This document shows, in pieces, positions 8,757-18,586 of a stretch of DNA of 64,000 bases. The notes under the pieces are model-generated. The model was not told where the DNA came from. It did not search any database and saw only the letters and a list, made by a program, of their open reading frames with translations. Origin of the DNA: Brevundimonas fontaquae (GTDB taxonomy: Bacteria > Pseudomonadota > Alphaproteobacteria > Caulobacterales > Caulobacteraceae); NCBI RefSeq assembly GCF_017086445.1, contig NZ_CP070968.1, positions 1,922,001 to 1,986,000 of the forward strand, written 5' to 3'. Each line of letters begins with the position of its first letter. The stretch's first letter is position 1. The position numbers and the translations under genes were made by a program.

Positions 8757-9185
8757 TTACTTGGCTTCCAGCCGAACATCGACGTTATTGCGCGTGGCGT
8801 TGGAGTAGGGGCAGACCTGGTGCGCCTTCTCGATCAGGTCGTCGATGACGGCCTGGTCCAGGCCGTGGTCGGTCACGGTCAGGTCGACATCCAGGTTGAA
8901 GCCTTCACCCTTGGTGTTCTTGCCGAAGCCGACGCCAGCGGTGACCTTGGTGTCGGGGCTGACGGGCGTGCCGGCCTTGCCGCTGACCAGACGCAGGGCG
9001 CCGAGGTAGCAGGCGGCGTATCCGGTGGCGAAGAGCTGCTCGGGGTTGGTGCCGTCGCCGCCCTTGCCGCCCATCTCGGTTGGCGTCGACAGTTTGACGT
9101 CGATCTTGCCGTCATCGGTGGCCGAACGACCGTCTTCACGGCCTCCGCCCGACGCCGTCGATTGGGCGCGATACAGAACTTCCAT
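8757..9185 (-). CDS. ohr: Organic hydroperoxide resistance protein (Ohr/OsmC family)
   Basis: Cytoplasmic thiol peroxidase of 142 residues that reduces organic hydroperoxides, usually using lipoylated partners. The two conserved cysteines are visible in GYAACYLGAL (peroxidatic) and HQVCPYSNATR (resolving), with the intervening GTNPEQLFA motif. Start: the ATG at 9185, giving the normal Ohr N-terminus MEVLYRA, is preceded by AAGGAG at good spacing. The frame continues far upstream but that part is not homologous. No OhrR-type MarR regulator lies beside it, so regulation cannot be read from the context. Transcription is divergent from PBP1A. Confidence 0.95.
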   Translation of the reverse strand: MEVLYRAQSTASGGGREDGRSATDDGKIDVKLSTPTEMGGKGGDGTNPEQLFATGYAACYLGALRLVSGKAGTPVSPDTKVTAGVGFGKNTKGEGFNLDVDLTVTDHGLDQAVIDDLIEKAHQVCPYSNATRNNVDVRLEAK

Positions 9186-9321
9186 GGCAGGCTCCTTGGG
9201 TTGGGATGCTTGAGATGGGAGCTTAACGGCGGACGGGAAGGGGCCGTTGCATCGCGGCTCTAGCCATCCACGGGCGACGCGGGCTAAAGCACCCTTTCGG
9301 GGCGCGTCGTCGGAGTACGCA

Positions 9322-11736
<2,415 letters not shown>

Positions 11737-11756
11737 CGCTCTAGGTAGGCCTTTCG

Positions 11757-11785
11757 AACGGCGCGTCCTCGTGGCGCGCCGTTTT
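11757..11785 (+). terminator. Rho-independent terminator after mrcA
   Basis: A perfect nine-base stem AACGGCGCG / CGCGCCGTT (11757-11765 with 11775-11783) with a nine-base loop, ending in TTTT. It sits 20 bases after the PBP1A stop and before prfB. Confidence 0.8.
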
Positions 11786-11855
11786 CCATTAATCCTGCCC
11801 TATAGCGCGGCCTGCCGGCCTTGCTACTTGAGGGCGTTGTGTCGCGGAGATTGCG

Positions 11856-12978
11856 ATGAGACCGGATGTCGAGGCCATGAAGGCCGACATCGAGCAGAGC
11901 GTCGCTCTGCTCAGGAGGCGTCTTTGACTGGGATGTCGCTCTAAGAAAGCTCGATGAGCTGAATGCGCGGGTCGAGGATCCGACGCTGTGGGACAAGCCC
12001 GACGAGGCCCAGGCCGTCAGCCGCGAACGCTCGCAGCTGGAAGGCAAGATCAACACCGTCAAGGCGATGGAGCAGGACCTCGAAGACGGGGTGATGCTGG
12101 CCGAGATGGCGGACGAGGAAGGCGACGAGGGCGCGCTGGAAGACGCTCGCGCGTCGCTGCGCGGCATCAAGGAACGCGCCGCCCGCGCCGAGCTGGAAGC
12201 CCTGCTGTCCGGCGAGGCCGACGGCAATGACGCCTATCTGGAAGTGAATTCCGGCGCCGGCGGCACCGAATCGAACGACTGGGCCGGCATGCTGCTGCGC
12301 ATGTATTCGCGCTGGGCCAAGGCGCACGGCTACGAGGTCACGATCGAAGCGCACGAAGAGGGAGAACAGGCGGGGGTCAAATCGGCCACCATCCTGATCG
12401 AAGGGCCCAACGCCTATGGCTGGCTGAAATCGGAATCGGGCGTGCACCGCCTGGTCCGCATCAGCCCTTATGATGCGGCGGCCAAGCGCCACACCAGCTT
12501 CGCCTCCATCGGGGTGTCGCCGGTCGTGGACGACGCGATCGAGATCGACATCAACCCCTCGGACGTGCGCACCGACACCTACCGCGCCTCAGGCGCGGGC
12601 GGTCAGCACATCAACAAGACCGACTCGGCCGTGCGCCTGACGCACACCCCAACCAACACCGTCGTGGCCTGCCAGGCCGGCCGGTCGCAGCACCAGAACC
12701 GCGAGATGGCGTGGAAGATGCTGCGCGCGCGCCTGTACGAGCTGGAACTGCAAAAGCGGGAGGCGGCGGCTCAGGCGCTGGCCGACGCCAAGACCGACAT
12801 CGGGTGGGGCCACCAGATCCGCTCCTATGTCCTGCAGCCCTATCAGATGGTGAAGGACCTGCGGACCGAGGTTGAGACCTCGGACACCCAGGGGGTGCTG
12901 GACGGCGACCTGGACGCCTTCATGGGCGCGGCCCTGGCCCAGCGGGTCGGCGAGACCCGCGGATCGAGCGTGGACTAG
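11856..12978 (+). CDS. prfB: Peptide chain release factor 2, with programmed +1 frameshift
   Basis: RF2 recognises UGA and UAA stop codons. The gene needs a +1 shift: the first frame runs from the ATG at 11856 to CTT TGA (11922-11927), after which translation continues from GAC at 11926, giving about 373 residues in all. The shift signal is classical, with an internal Shine-Dalgarno AGGAGG three bases before CTT and C after TGA. The body has the catalytic GGQ motif ([17 protein letters not shown]) and, upstream of it, the expected codon-recognition region. Low RF2 favours the shift, so the gene autoregulates (known for the family). Automated calls that start at a later ATG would lose the N-terminal helices. 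Confidence 0.96.
11913..11928 (+). promoter_or_regulatory. RF2 programmed frameshift site
   Basis: AGGAGG (11913-11918), three-base spacer, slippery CTT (11922-11924), in-frame TGA (11925-11927) followed by C. Reading resumes in the +1 frame as Asp-Trp-Asp, matching the RF2 pattern in other bacteria. Confidence 0.95.
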
Positions 12979-12990
12979 AGCCAAGTTCCA

Positions 12991-13036
12991 TCGTCATTCC
13001 GGGGCTGAGCGCAGCGAAGAACCCGGAAGCCAGGGG
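12991..13036 (+). repeat. Palindromic repeat, family B, left unit
   Basis: Starts with TCGTCATTCCGGGGC, continues through a small hairpin (GCTGAGCGCAGC) and GAACCCGGAA, and ends near CCAGGGG. It is the inverted partner of 13076-13120. Outer and inner arms match almost perfectly, while the central mini-hairpin differs. It lies in the 153-base gap between prfB and the bactofilin gene. Confidence 0.8.
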
Positions 13037-13075
13037 CGCCGTCGCGACGTCAATCGCATCGGGCGATGGAGATGA

Positions 13076-13120
13076 TCCCCTGGGTTCCGGGTTCGTCCTT
13101 TGGACGCCCCGGAATGACGA
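13076..13120 (-). repeat. Palindromic repeat, family B, right unit
   Basis: Inverted copy of 12991-13036: CCCCTGGGTTCCGGGTTC, a different mini-hairpin (CGTCCTTTGGACG) and GCCCCGGAATGACGA. The two units are 39 bases apart and would form a bidirectional hairpin between the convergent genes prfB and bactofilin, possibly acting as a terminator. Confidence 0.8.
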
Positions 13121-13131
13121 ATGCGCTCTGA

Positions 13132-13686
13132 TCAGGCGGCGCTCTTGTCCGCCTTATCAGCTCTATCAGCCTTCGGCGCGGGGGCTTCCAGCATGGCGGC
13201 GCCGGGGGTGTCGCGCTTGGCCTGGTTGCAGCGGCCCTGGAACCAGGCGCCCTGGTCGATGGCGAGTTGCTCTTGCGTGATGTCGCCCTCGACGCGGGCG
13301 GTGGCGTGCAGCTTGACCTGTTTGGCGACGATGGCGCCCGAGACGCGACCGCGCACGTCAAGGACGTCGGCATGGACCGTGCCCTCGACCGAGCCGCCTT
13401 CGCCGATCACGACGCGCGAGACGCGGACGTCGCCCTTCAGCGAGCCGTCGACCTGAAGCTCGCCGGCGCCGGAGATGTTGCCTTCGTATTTCACGCCGGC
13501 CGACAGGGTCGACAGATTGCTGGACCGGGCTGCCGGACGGGCCGGTTCAGGCGCGCGCGGCGCAGGCGTTGTGACCGGCAGGGACGGCGTGCTCGCAGCC
13601 GTCGGCGTGGGCGTGGTCGGTTCGGGCGCCGGGGGGATGCCCAGGCCGTTCGATCCGCTGTCGTAGGATTTGCTCTTGGTGAACAT
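13132..13686 (-). CDS. Bactofilin
   Basis: Polymer-forming cytoskeletal protein of 184 residues. A Pro/Thr/Ala-rich disordered N-terminus (about 15-60) is followed by the bactofilin domain (about 62-160), a right-handed beta-helix with repeating short hydrophobic rungs such as GAGELQVDGSLKGDV, VIGEGGSVEG and VRGRVSGAI. The C-terminal tail is Ala/Lys/Asp-rich. In Caulobacter, BacA and BacB form membrane-bound sheets at the stalked pole and recruit a peptidoglycan synthase. Whether this copy has that role is unknown; no peptidase partner is adjacent. Convergent with prfB. Confidence 0.9.
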   Translation of the reverse strand: MFTKSKSYDSGSNGLGIPPAPEPTTPTPTAASTPSLPVTTPAPRAPEPARPAARSSNLSTLSAGVKYEGNISGAGELQVDGSLKGDVRVSRVVIGEGGSVEGTVHADVLDVRGRVSGAIVAKQVKLHATARVEGDITQEQLAIDQGAWFQGRCNQAKRDTPGAAMLEAPAPKADRADKADKSAA

Positions 13687-13800
13687 GGTGCGCTCCGCAT
13701 CTGCCAGCCAAGGCCGGCCAAGCCCCTATTTGCCCCGACGCCCACTAGGCCGTGGAGGAGGGGCCAAGGTCAAGCATCGCTTCCGAACGGCGCTCGCTGA

Positions 13801-14262
13801 TCACAGGGCCCTGGCGGCCTCCAGCACGGCGGCGGCGTGGTCGGCGACCTTCACATTGCGCCAGGCCTTGGCGACGCGGCCCTCGGCGTCGATCAGGAAG
13901 GTGGCCCGCTCGATGCCCATATATTCGCGGCCATAGAGCTTTTTCTGCACCCAGACACCCCAGGCCTCGCAGGCGGCGCCGTCCTCGTCGGAGGCCAGGG
14001 TGACGGCGAGGTCGTATTTGGCCTTGAACCTGTCGTGCTTCTTCACCGTGTCCTTCGACACACCGATGACACGCACGCCCAGAGCGGCGAAGTCGGGAGC
14101 CAGGGCGGTGAAGTCCTGGGCCTCGCGCGTGCAGCCGGTCGTGTCGTCCTTGGGGTAGAAATAGACGACGGCGGGCTTGCCTGTCAGGGCGGCGAGGGTG
14201 ACGCGGCCGCCGCCGTCCGTGGGCAGGTCGAGGGCGGGCGCGGGCTGACCTTCATTGATCAT
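13801..14262 (-). CDS. bcp: Thioredoxin-dependent peroxiredoxin, Bcp/PrxQ type
   Basis: Peroxidase of 153 residues. The peroxidatic Cys44 lies in DDTTGCTREAQDF. The neighbouring resolving Cys found five residues later in E. coli Bcp is Gln here. Another Cys, at position 98 (DGAACEAWGVW), lines up with the third cysteine of E. coli Bcp. The enzyme may therefore use Cys98 or an external thiol (inference). The ATG at 14262 is preferred; a GTG at 14274 would add four residues. The start overlaps the end of the upstream GIY-YIG gene by 11 bases, so its promoter must lie within or before that gene and its repeats. Confidence 0.93.
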   Translation of the reverse strand: MINEGQPAPALDLPTDGGGRVTLAALTGKPAVVYFYPKDDTTGCTREAQDFTALAPDFAALGVRVIGVSKDTVKKHDRFKAKYDLAVTLASDEDGAACEAWGVWVQKKLYGREYMGIERATFLIDAEGRVAKAWRNVKVADHAAAVLEAARAL

Positions 14263-14617
14263 TGGGTGTCTCACTCATTCCGCTCATCCCCGCGAAGGCG
14301 GGGACCCAGTCCTTGGCGTCCTTCAGGCCGCCAAGGCGAAAGTCATCATACAGATCGAGCCAGTTCGGATTTTCCTTTTCGATCATTTGAAGCTTCCAGT
14401 CTCGATTCCATTTCTTGATCTGCCTTTCCCGGCGGAATGCGGCCTCACGCGTTTCGTGAACCTCGAACCAAACCAGCAGATCAACGTCATACTTGGCGGT
14501 AAAGCCGGCGAACGTCTTGTTCTTGTGTTGGGCCACACGCTGGATCAGGTCATCGGTAGAGCCTGTGTAGAGCGTTCCGTTCCGGCGGCTTGCGACGATG
14601 TAGGTGAAGAACGCCAT
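14252..14617 (-). CDS. Small GIY-YIG-domain endonuclease
   Basis: Single-domain nuclease of 121 residues. The GIY-YIG pattern is seen as TYIVAS and LYTGST (residues 5-21), the conserved Arg27 in LIQRVAQHKN, and the C-terminal ETREAAFRRERQIKKW segment with the expected metal-binding Glu. Proteins of this size are annotated as predicted endonucleases of the URI/COG2827 type; their biological target is unknown. Two features are odd. The last ~20 residues (DWVPAFAGMSG...) are encoded by a palindromic repeat, and an inverted copy of that repeat sits just upstream of the start codon. The coding part is bracketed like a small mobile element. Internal GC is lower than in neighbouring genes. Confidence 0.9.
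   Translation of the reverse strand: MAFFTYIVASRRNGTLYTGSTDDLIQRVAQHKNKTFAGFTAKYDVDLLVWFEVHETREAAFRRERQIKKWNRDWKLQMIEKENPNWLDLYDDFRLGGLKDAKDWVPAFAGMSGMSETPNDQ
14276..14310 (+). repeat. Palindromic repeat, family A, left bracket of the GIY-YIG gene
   Basis: Contains the hairpin CCCCGC-GAAG-GCGGGG flanked by ATTCCGCTCAT and ACCCAGT. It overlaps the 3' end of the GIY-YIG frame (residues ~103-114) and ends near the bcp start. Its reverse complement matches 14631-14662 at all but one of about 32 positions. Confidence 0.9.
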
Positions 14618-14630
14618 GCTTTGACATCGT

Positions 14631-14662
14631 CTGGGTCCCCGCTTTCGCGGGGATGAGCGGAA
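14631..14662 (-). repeat. Palindromic repeat, family A, right bracket of the GIY-YIG gene
   Basis: CTGGGT-CCCCGC-TTTC-GCGGGG-ATGAGCGGAA, the inverted partner of 14276-14310. It begins 14 bases before the nuclease start codon (gene read on the minus strand) and ends 27 bases from the tyrS stop. Confidence 0.9.
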
Positions 14663-14689
14663 GTAGGAAATCTGGCGGGATTGAGAAGG

Positions 14690-15943
14690 TTAGACGGGCC
14701 TCACCAGAACGATCTTTTTCTTGCCGGCTGCCAGTTTGATGACGCCGTCCTTGAGGTCGGCTTCGGTCAGCAGTTGAGCGCCGTCGGACACTGCGGCGTC
14801 GTTGAGGCGCAGGCCGCCGCCCTGGGCCAGGCGACGGGCCTCGCCGTTGGAGGCCGTCAGGCCGGCCTTCGTCACGACGGCGGCGATCATGGCCCCGTAA
14901 ACCTCGGCCGACGGCAGTTCGACGGTCGGCAGGTCGGCGGACAACTGGCCCTTCTCGAAGTTGCTTTCGGCGGCGGCGCGCGCCTTTGCGGCCTCGTCCG
15001 CGCCATGCAGGAGCGTGGTCGCGGCGTCGGCGAGGGCCTTCTTGGCGTCGTTGATGGCCGCGCCTTCCAGGGCTTCGTATTCCGCGATCTGTTCCAGGCT
15101 CAGGTCCGTGAACAGGCGCATGAAGCGGCCGACGTCGGCGTCCTCGGCGTTACGCCAGAACTGCCAGTAGTCGTAGGGGCGGAGTTGTTCGGCGTTCAGC
15201 CAGATGGCGCCCTGAGCGGTCTTGCCCATCTTGCCGCCGGATGCCGTGGTCAGCAGTGGCGTGGTCAGGCCGAAGGCGGCCTTCTGATCCACGCGGCGCA
15301 CCAGATCCACGCCCGAAGTGATGTTGCCCCACTGGTCCGAGCCGCCCATTTGCAGGGTGACCTTGTGGCTGCGGTTGAGCTCCAGGAAGTCCACCGACTG
15401 CATCAGCATGTAGTTGAACTCAAGGAAGGTCATGGGCTGCTCACGCTCCAGACGCAGCTTGACCGAGTCGAAGGCCAGCATCCGGTTGACGGTAAAGTGT
15501 GTGCCGAAATCCCTCAGGAACTGGATGTAACCGTAGCCGGACAGCCAGTCGTCATTGTTGACCATGACCGCATCGGTCGGTCCGTCGCCGAACGTCAGGA
15601 ACTTGGCGAAGACCGTCTTGATGGTGTCGATGTTGGACTGGATCGTCTCTTCGGTCAGTTGCGGACGCGACGTATCCTTGCCGGTGGGGTCGCCGACCTT
15701 GGTCGTGCCGCCACCCATCAGGACGATGGGCTTGCCGCCCGCTTGCTGAAGCCGGCGCAACATCATGATCTGGATCAGGCTGCCGACGTGCAGTGACGGC
15801 GCAGTGGCGTCGAAGCCGATATAGCCCGGCACCACGCCCGCAGCGGCCGCCTCGTCCAATTCGACGGGGTGGGTGATCTGATGGATGTAGCCGCGCGCCT
15901 GAAGCGTGCGCAGGAAATCGGATTTGAAGGCGTGTTCGGTCAT
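14690..15943 (-). CDS. tyrS: Tyrosine-tRNA ligase
   Basis: Cytoplasmic class I aminoacyl-tRNA synthetase, 417 residues, which charges tRNA-Tyr. The HIGH-equivalent HVGS occurs in [11 protein letters not shown], and the KMSKS-equivalent in [10 protein letters not shown]. The tyrosine-binding [11 protein letters not shown] and GSDQWGN motifs are present, and the C-terminus holds an S4 RNA-binding domain ([11 protein letters not shown]). It matches the bacterial TyrRS length. The ATG at 15943 gives a normal N-terminus. The upstream region on the minus strand contains unusual repeats (see 16033-16122). Confidence 0.97.
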   Translation of the reverse strand: MTEHAFKSDFLRTLQARGYIHQITHPVELDEAAAAGVVPGYIGFDATAPSLHVGSLIQIMMLRRLQQAGGKPIVLMGGGTTKVGDPTGKDTSRPQLTEETIQSNIDTIKTVFAKFLTFGDGPTDAVMVNNDDWLSGYGYIQFLRDFGTHFTVNRMLAFDSVKLRLEREQPMTFLEFNYMLMQSVDFLELNRSHKVTLQMGGSDQWGNITSGVDLVRRVDQKAAFGLTTPLLTTASGGKMGKTAQGAIWLNAEQLRPYDYWQFWRNAEDADVGRFMRLFTDLSLEQIAEYEALEGAAINDAKKALADAATTLLHGADEAAKARAAAESNFEKGQLSADLPTVELPSAEVYGAMIAAVVTKAGLTASNGEARRLAQGGGLRLNDAAVSDGAQLLTEADLKDGVIKLAAGKKKIVLVRPV

Positions 15944-16032
15944 GGTGAGGCTGGGTTAGCAGGGATGATGAGGGTCGTCTTCCCCTAGTCGAGGCGGCGT
16001 CGGCTGTTCAGACGGCGCGGATAAAAAACACC

Positions 16033-16056
16033 GTCTAAAGTGTCTAATTCGTCTAA
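16033..16056 (+). repeat. Three direct GTCTAA repeats at 9-base spacing
   Basis: GTCTAA occurs at 16033, 16042 and 16051, each copy nine bases after the last, in an AT-rich context directly upstream of tyrS. Regular spacing suggests tandem protein-binding sites, but no known box matches. Confidence 0.5.
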
Positions 16057-16069
16057 TCTCGGTCGGCGC

Positions 16070-16122
16070 GAAATTGCACTGCAACGCGAAAACACATGCA
16101 AAATGCAAGAGGGTGCAATTTC
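16070..16122. repeat. Inverted repeat GAAATTGCAC / GTGCAATTTC with internal TGCAA copies
   Basis: A perfect ten-base inverted repeat (16070-16079 with 16113-16122) encloses three more TGCA-containing motifs (CTGCAAC, CATGCAAAA, ATGCAAG). It could be an operator array or an RNA hairpin. No gene lies within it. Confidence 0.55.
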
Positions 16123-16276
16123 AGGCGGAGCGGCTTTGGGCATGGCGCGCCCATCTTAGCGCCGTTTCGAGGCGCGATCAGTGGAAGGGCGCTGTTTGGC
16201 GCTAGGGAGTTGTAAAGCCAGTCGACATCCCGAGAAAATGCGATGGCTGGCGACCGCTACTTCGGCGATTTCACCT

Positions 16277-16450
16277 TCAAGGAACCAGCCGGTTGAGGAC
16301 TAGCGCGACCAGAGCGATGCCCACTGTCCACGCCAGAAACACAGAGGACGGTTCGGAAGAAGAACCGCTGACGGCCAAAACGAGAACGAGCGGTCCAATC
16401 AGGAGGTGGAAGCGATCCTTCAGCATCTGACGCTTTTCAGGGAAGGTCAT
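16277..16450 (-). CDS. Small hypothetical membrane protein
   Basis: Reading frame of 57 residues from the ATG at 16450: a charged N-terminus (FPEKRQMLKDRFH) and two hydrophobic segments (about 14-28 and 36-55) separated by a Ser-rich turn. A longer frame starts at 16513, but its extra 21 residues are not membrane-like. No recognisable family. Codon usage is compatible with a real gene, but evidence is limited to the two membrane segments and the neighbouring small membrane protein in the same direction. Confidence 0.45.
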   Translation of the reverse strand: MTFPEKRQMLKDRFHLLIGPLVLVLAVSGSSSEPSSVFLAWTVGIALVALVLNRLVP

Positions 16451-16558
16451 CTGCGGACCGTGGGGGAGCGCTTTGGCATAATGCGATGTTTTCACGGGGT
16501 CCGACGCCCGCAAGGGTTGATGAGGCGTTGGAGAGGAAGTCGGAAGCCGGCTCTTGAT

Positions 16559-16747
16559 CTAGTGCGTGGGCTTGCGAAGCAGCTTTCGCTCGACCAGCCA
16601 CCAGGTAGCGTTCGCCAAAGACGCCCCGATGGCGCCGGAAAGCGCCAACGTCAGCATGTGCGGCAAAGGCGGGGGCGCTGCCTCGGTCAAGAGCAACAGC
16701 GCGAAGATGTAGACGAATGTCAGCGCAAAAAGGACGAGGAACTTCAT
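16559..16747 (-). CDS. Small hypothetical membrane protein
   Basis: Reading frame of 62 residues with two membrane segments (about 2-20 and 32-50), a Pro-rich turn (AAPPPLPH) and a basic C-terminus (WWLVERKLLRKPTH). The start at 16747 gives a protein that begins in the first helix; a longer frame starts at 16783. It lies upstream of the 57-residue gene on the same strand and may be cotranscribed with it. No recognised family. Confidence 0.5.
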   Translation of the reverse strand: MKFLVLFALTFVYIFALLLLTEAAPPPLPHMLTLALSGAIGASLANATWWLVERKLLRKPTH

Positions 16748-16818
16748 CTCCAGATTGTAGATGCGCGGCCTCGGTCGATGCAATCGACGAGTTGACCGGC
16801 CTGCGATACGAAGGCCCT

Positions 16819-17325
16819 ATGCGTCTGCCCCTGATCCCGCACCCGACATCCAACTCTGCGGGACTGACGCTGGAGGTCGAGGCGCGGCGAGCCGGGCGGG
16901 TGCTGAGCCTGGAGTATGTGCTGGCCGGACCAGTGGAGGGGGTGTGGCGGCCGGAGGCGACGGCGCGGGTGCGGACGGACGGGCTGTGGCGGGCGACCTG
17001 TTTCGAGGCCTTCGTGCGGACGGCGGGCGGCTATGTCGAATACAATCTGTCGCCGTCGGGGGCGTGGGCGGCCTATCGGTTCGACGGCTATCGCGAGGGG
17101 ATGCGGGAGCTGGAGATGCCTGCGCCCTTCATCGTGACGCGGTCGGCGCCCGGACAATTCGTGCTGACGGCAGACGTGACCTTGCCGGAAGATGCGGCCG
17201 GGGCGGCGGGGTTGGCGGCGGTGATCCGGGGCGTGGACGGGGCGATCGGCTATTGGGCGATGGTGCATCCTTCGGATAAGCCGGACTTTCATCATCCCGA
17301 CTCGTTCGCGCTGGACCTGACATGA
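16819..17325 (+). CDS. DOMON-like domain protein
   Basis: Protein of 168 residues resembling the group annotated as DOMON-like domain-containing protein. The motifs are LIPHP at the start, a beta-rich middle with CFEAFVR and YVEYNLSPSGAWAAYRFDGYR, and a C-terminal AVIRGVDGAIGYWAMVHPSDKPDFHHPDSF. There is no signal peptide, so it is probably cytoplasmic. Ligand and role are unknown. Its stop overlaps the ATG of the DUF1343 gene (ATGA), so the pair is translationally coupled, perhaps pointing to a shared role in sugar or cell-wall handling (inference). Confidence 0.85.
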   Translation: MRLPLIPHPTSNSAGLTLEVEARRAGRVLSLEYVLAGPVEGVWRPEATARVRTDGLWRATCFEAFVRTAGGYVEYNLSPSGAWAAYRFDGYREGMRELEMPAPFIVTRSAPGQFVLTADVTLPEDAAGAAGLAAVIRGVDGAIGYWAMVHPSDKPDFHHPDSFALDLT

Positions 17326-18524
17326 ACTTCGGCCTCGACCGCCTTTTGTCCGACGACGCCCTGAGGGCGCAGCTGAAGGGGCGGCGCGTGGCCTTGCTGG
17401 CGCATCCGGCGTCGGTGACAAAGGATCTGACCCATGCGGTGGACGCGCTGGCCGCCTGTCCCGAAATCAGGCTGACCGCCGCCTTTGGCCCGCAGCACGG
17501 GATGAAAGGCGATCTGCAGGACAATATGATGGAGAGCCCGGATTATCGCGATCCGGTGCACGGCTTCCCCGTCTTCAGCCTGTACGGCGAGGTGCGGCGC
17601 CCGCGTGACGAATGGATGGCCGAGTTCGACGTGCTGCTGGTCGATCTGCAGGACCTGGGCTGCCGCATCTACACCTATGTGACGACGCTTCTGTACGTGC
17701 TGGAGGCGGCGGCAAAACACGGCAAGTCGGTCTGGGTGCTGGACCGGCCCAATCCGGCGGGGCGCCCGGTCGAGGGGATGACGCTGAAGCCCGGCTGGGA
17801 AAGCTTCGTCGGGGCCGGGCCGATGCCAATGCGGCACGGCATGACGATGGGCGAACTGGGCCTGTGGTTCATCGACCAGTTCAAGCTGGATGTGGATTAC
17901 CGGGTGGTGGAGATGCAGGGCTGGGCGCCCGAGGCGGCGCCCGGCTTCGGCTGGCCGCTGCTGGACCGGTCGTGGGTCAACCCCAGCCCGAATGCGCCGA
18001 ACCTGTCGATGGCGCGCGCCTATGCGGGCACGGTGATGTTGGAAGGGGCGACCCTATCGGAAGGGCGAGGAACCACCCGACCGCTGGAGCTGTTCGGGGC
18101 GCCGGACATCGATGCCCGGGCGGTGATCGTGGAAATGCAGGCCTTGGCCCCGGAATGGCTTGGCGGCTGCATCTTGCGCGACATGTGGTTCGAGCCGACC
18201 TTCCACAAGCACGTCGGAAAGCTGTGCAGCGGGGTGCAGATTCATGTCGATCACCCCGGCTACGATCACGCCGCTTTCAAGCCGTGGCGGGTGCAGGCCC
18301 TGGGGTTCAAGGCGATCCGACGGCTGTATCCCGACTACGACCTGTGGCGGGATTTCCCGTATGAGTATGCGTTCGGGAAGCTGCCCATCGACGTGATCAA
18401 CGGCGGACCGGGGCTGCGGGAATGGGTGGACGACGCGGCGGCGAGGCCAGGCGATCTGGATGCGGCGACGCAGCCTGACGAAGCGGCGTGGGAAGAGGTG
18501 CGAAGGCCGTTCCTGCTCTACTGA
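17322..18524 (+). CDS. DUF1343/NamZ-family exo-beta-N-acetylmuramidase
   Basis: Protein of 400 residues with the DUF1343 pattern: FGLDRLL at the start, FGPQHGMKGDLQDNM, LVDLQDLGCRIYTYVTTL, VLDRPNPAGRPVEG, LSEGRGTTRPLELFGAP and the C-terminal VINGGPG segment. The characterised member, Bacillus NamZ, removes terminal N-acetylmuramic acid from peptidoglycan fragments. A cell-wall recycling role is likely but inferred. No signal peptide is visible, which suggests a cytoplasmic location. Coupled to the preceding DOMON-like gene. Confidence 0.87.
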   Translation: MNFGLDRLLSDDALRAQLKGRRVALLAHPASVTKDLTHAVDALAACPEIRLTAAFGPQHGMKGDLQDNMMESPDYRDPVHGFPVFSLYGEVRRPRDEWMAEFDVLLVDLQDLGCRIYTYVTTLLYVLEAAAKHGKSVWVLDRPNPAGRPVEGMTLKPGWESFVGAGPMPMRHGMTMGELGLWFIDQFKLDVDYRVVEMQGWAPEAAPGFGWPLLDRSWVNPSPNAPNLSMARAYAGTVMLEGATLSEGRGTTRPLELFGAPDIDARAVIVEMQALAPEWLGGCILRDMWFEPTFHKHVGKLCSGVQIHVDHPGYDHAAFKPWRVQALGFKAIRRLYPDYDLWRDFPYEYAFGKLPIDVINGGPGLREWVDDAAARPGDLDAATQPDEAAWEEVRRPFLLY

Positions 18525-18586
18525 CCTTCGCCTAAAGTTCGCCATCAAGGCGCGATCATCTCTCGGTCTGATTGCGGAGGGGTGCT

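Larger units (their letters stand above)
15944..16276. other. 333-base intergenic region upstream of tyrS
   Basis: No convincing reading frame. It holds an AT-rich stretch (16021-16060) with three GTCTAA units, a long inverted repeat with TGCA-containing motifs (16070-16122) and several GCGC-based short inverted repeats (TAGCGCC / GGCGCTA around 16155-16205). It probably carries the tyrS promoter and some regulatory or relic sequence. Confidence 0.5.
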
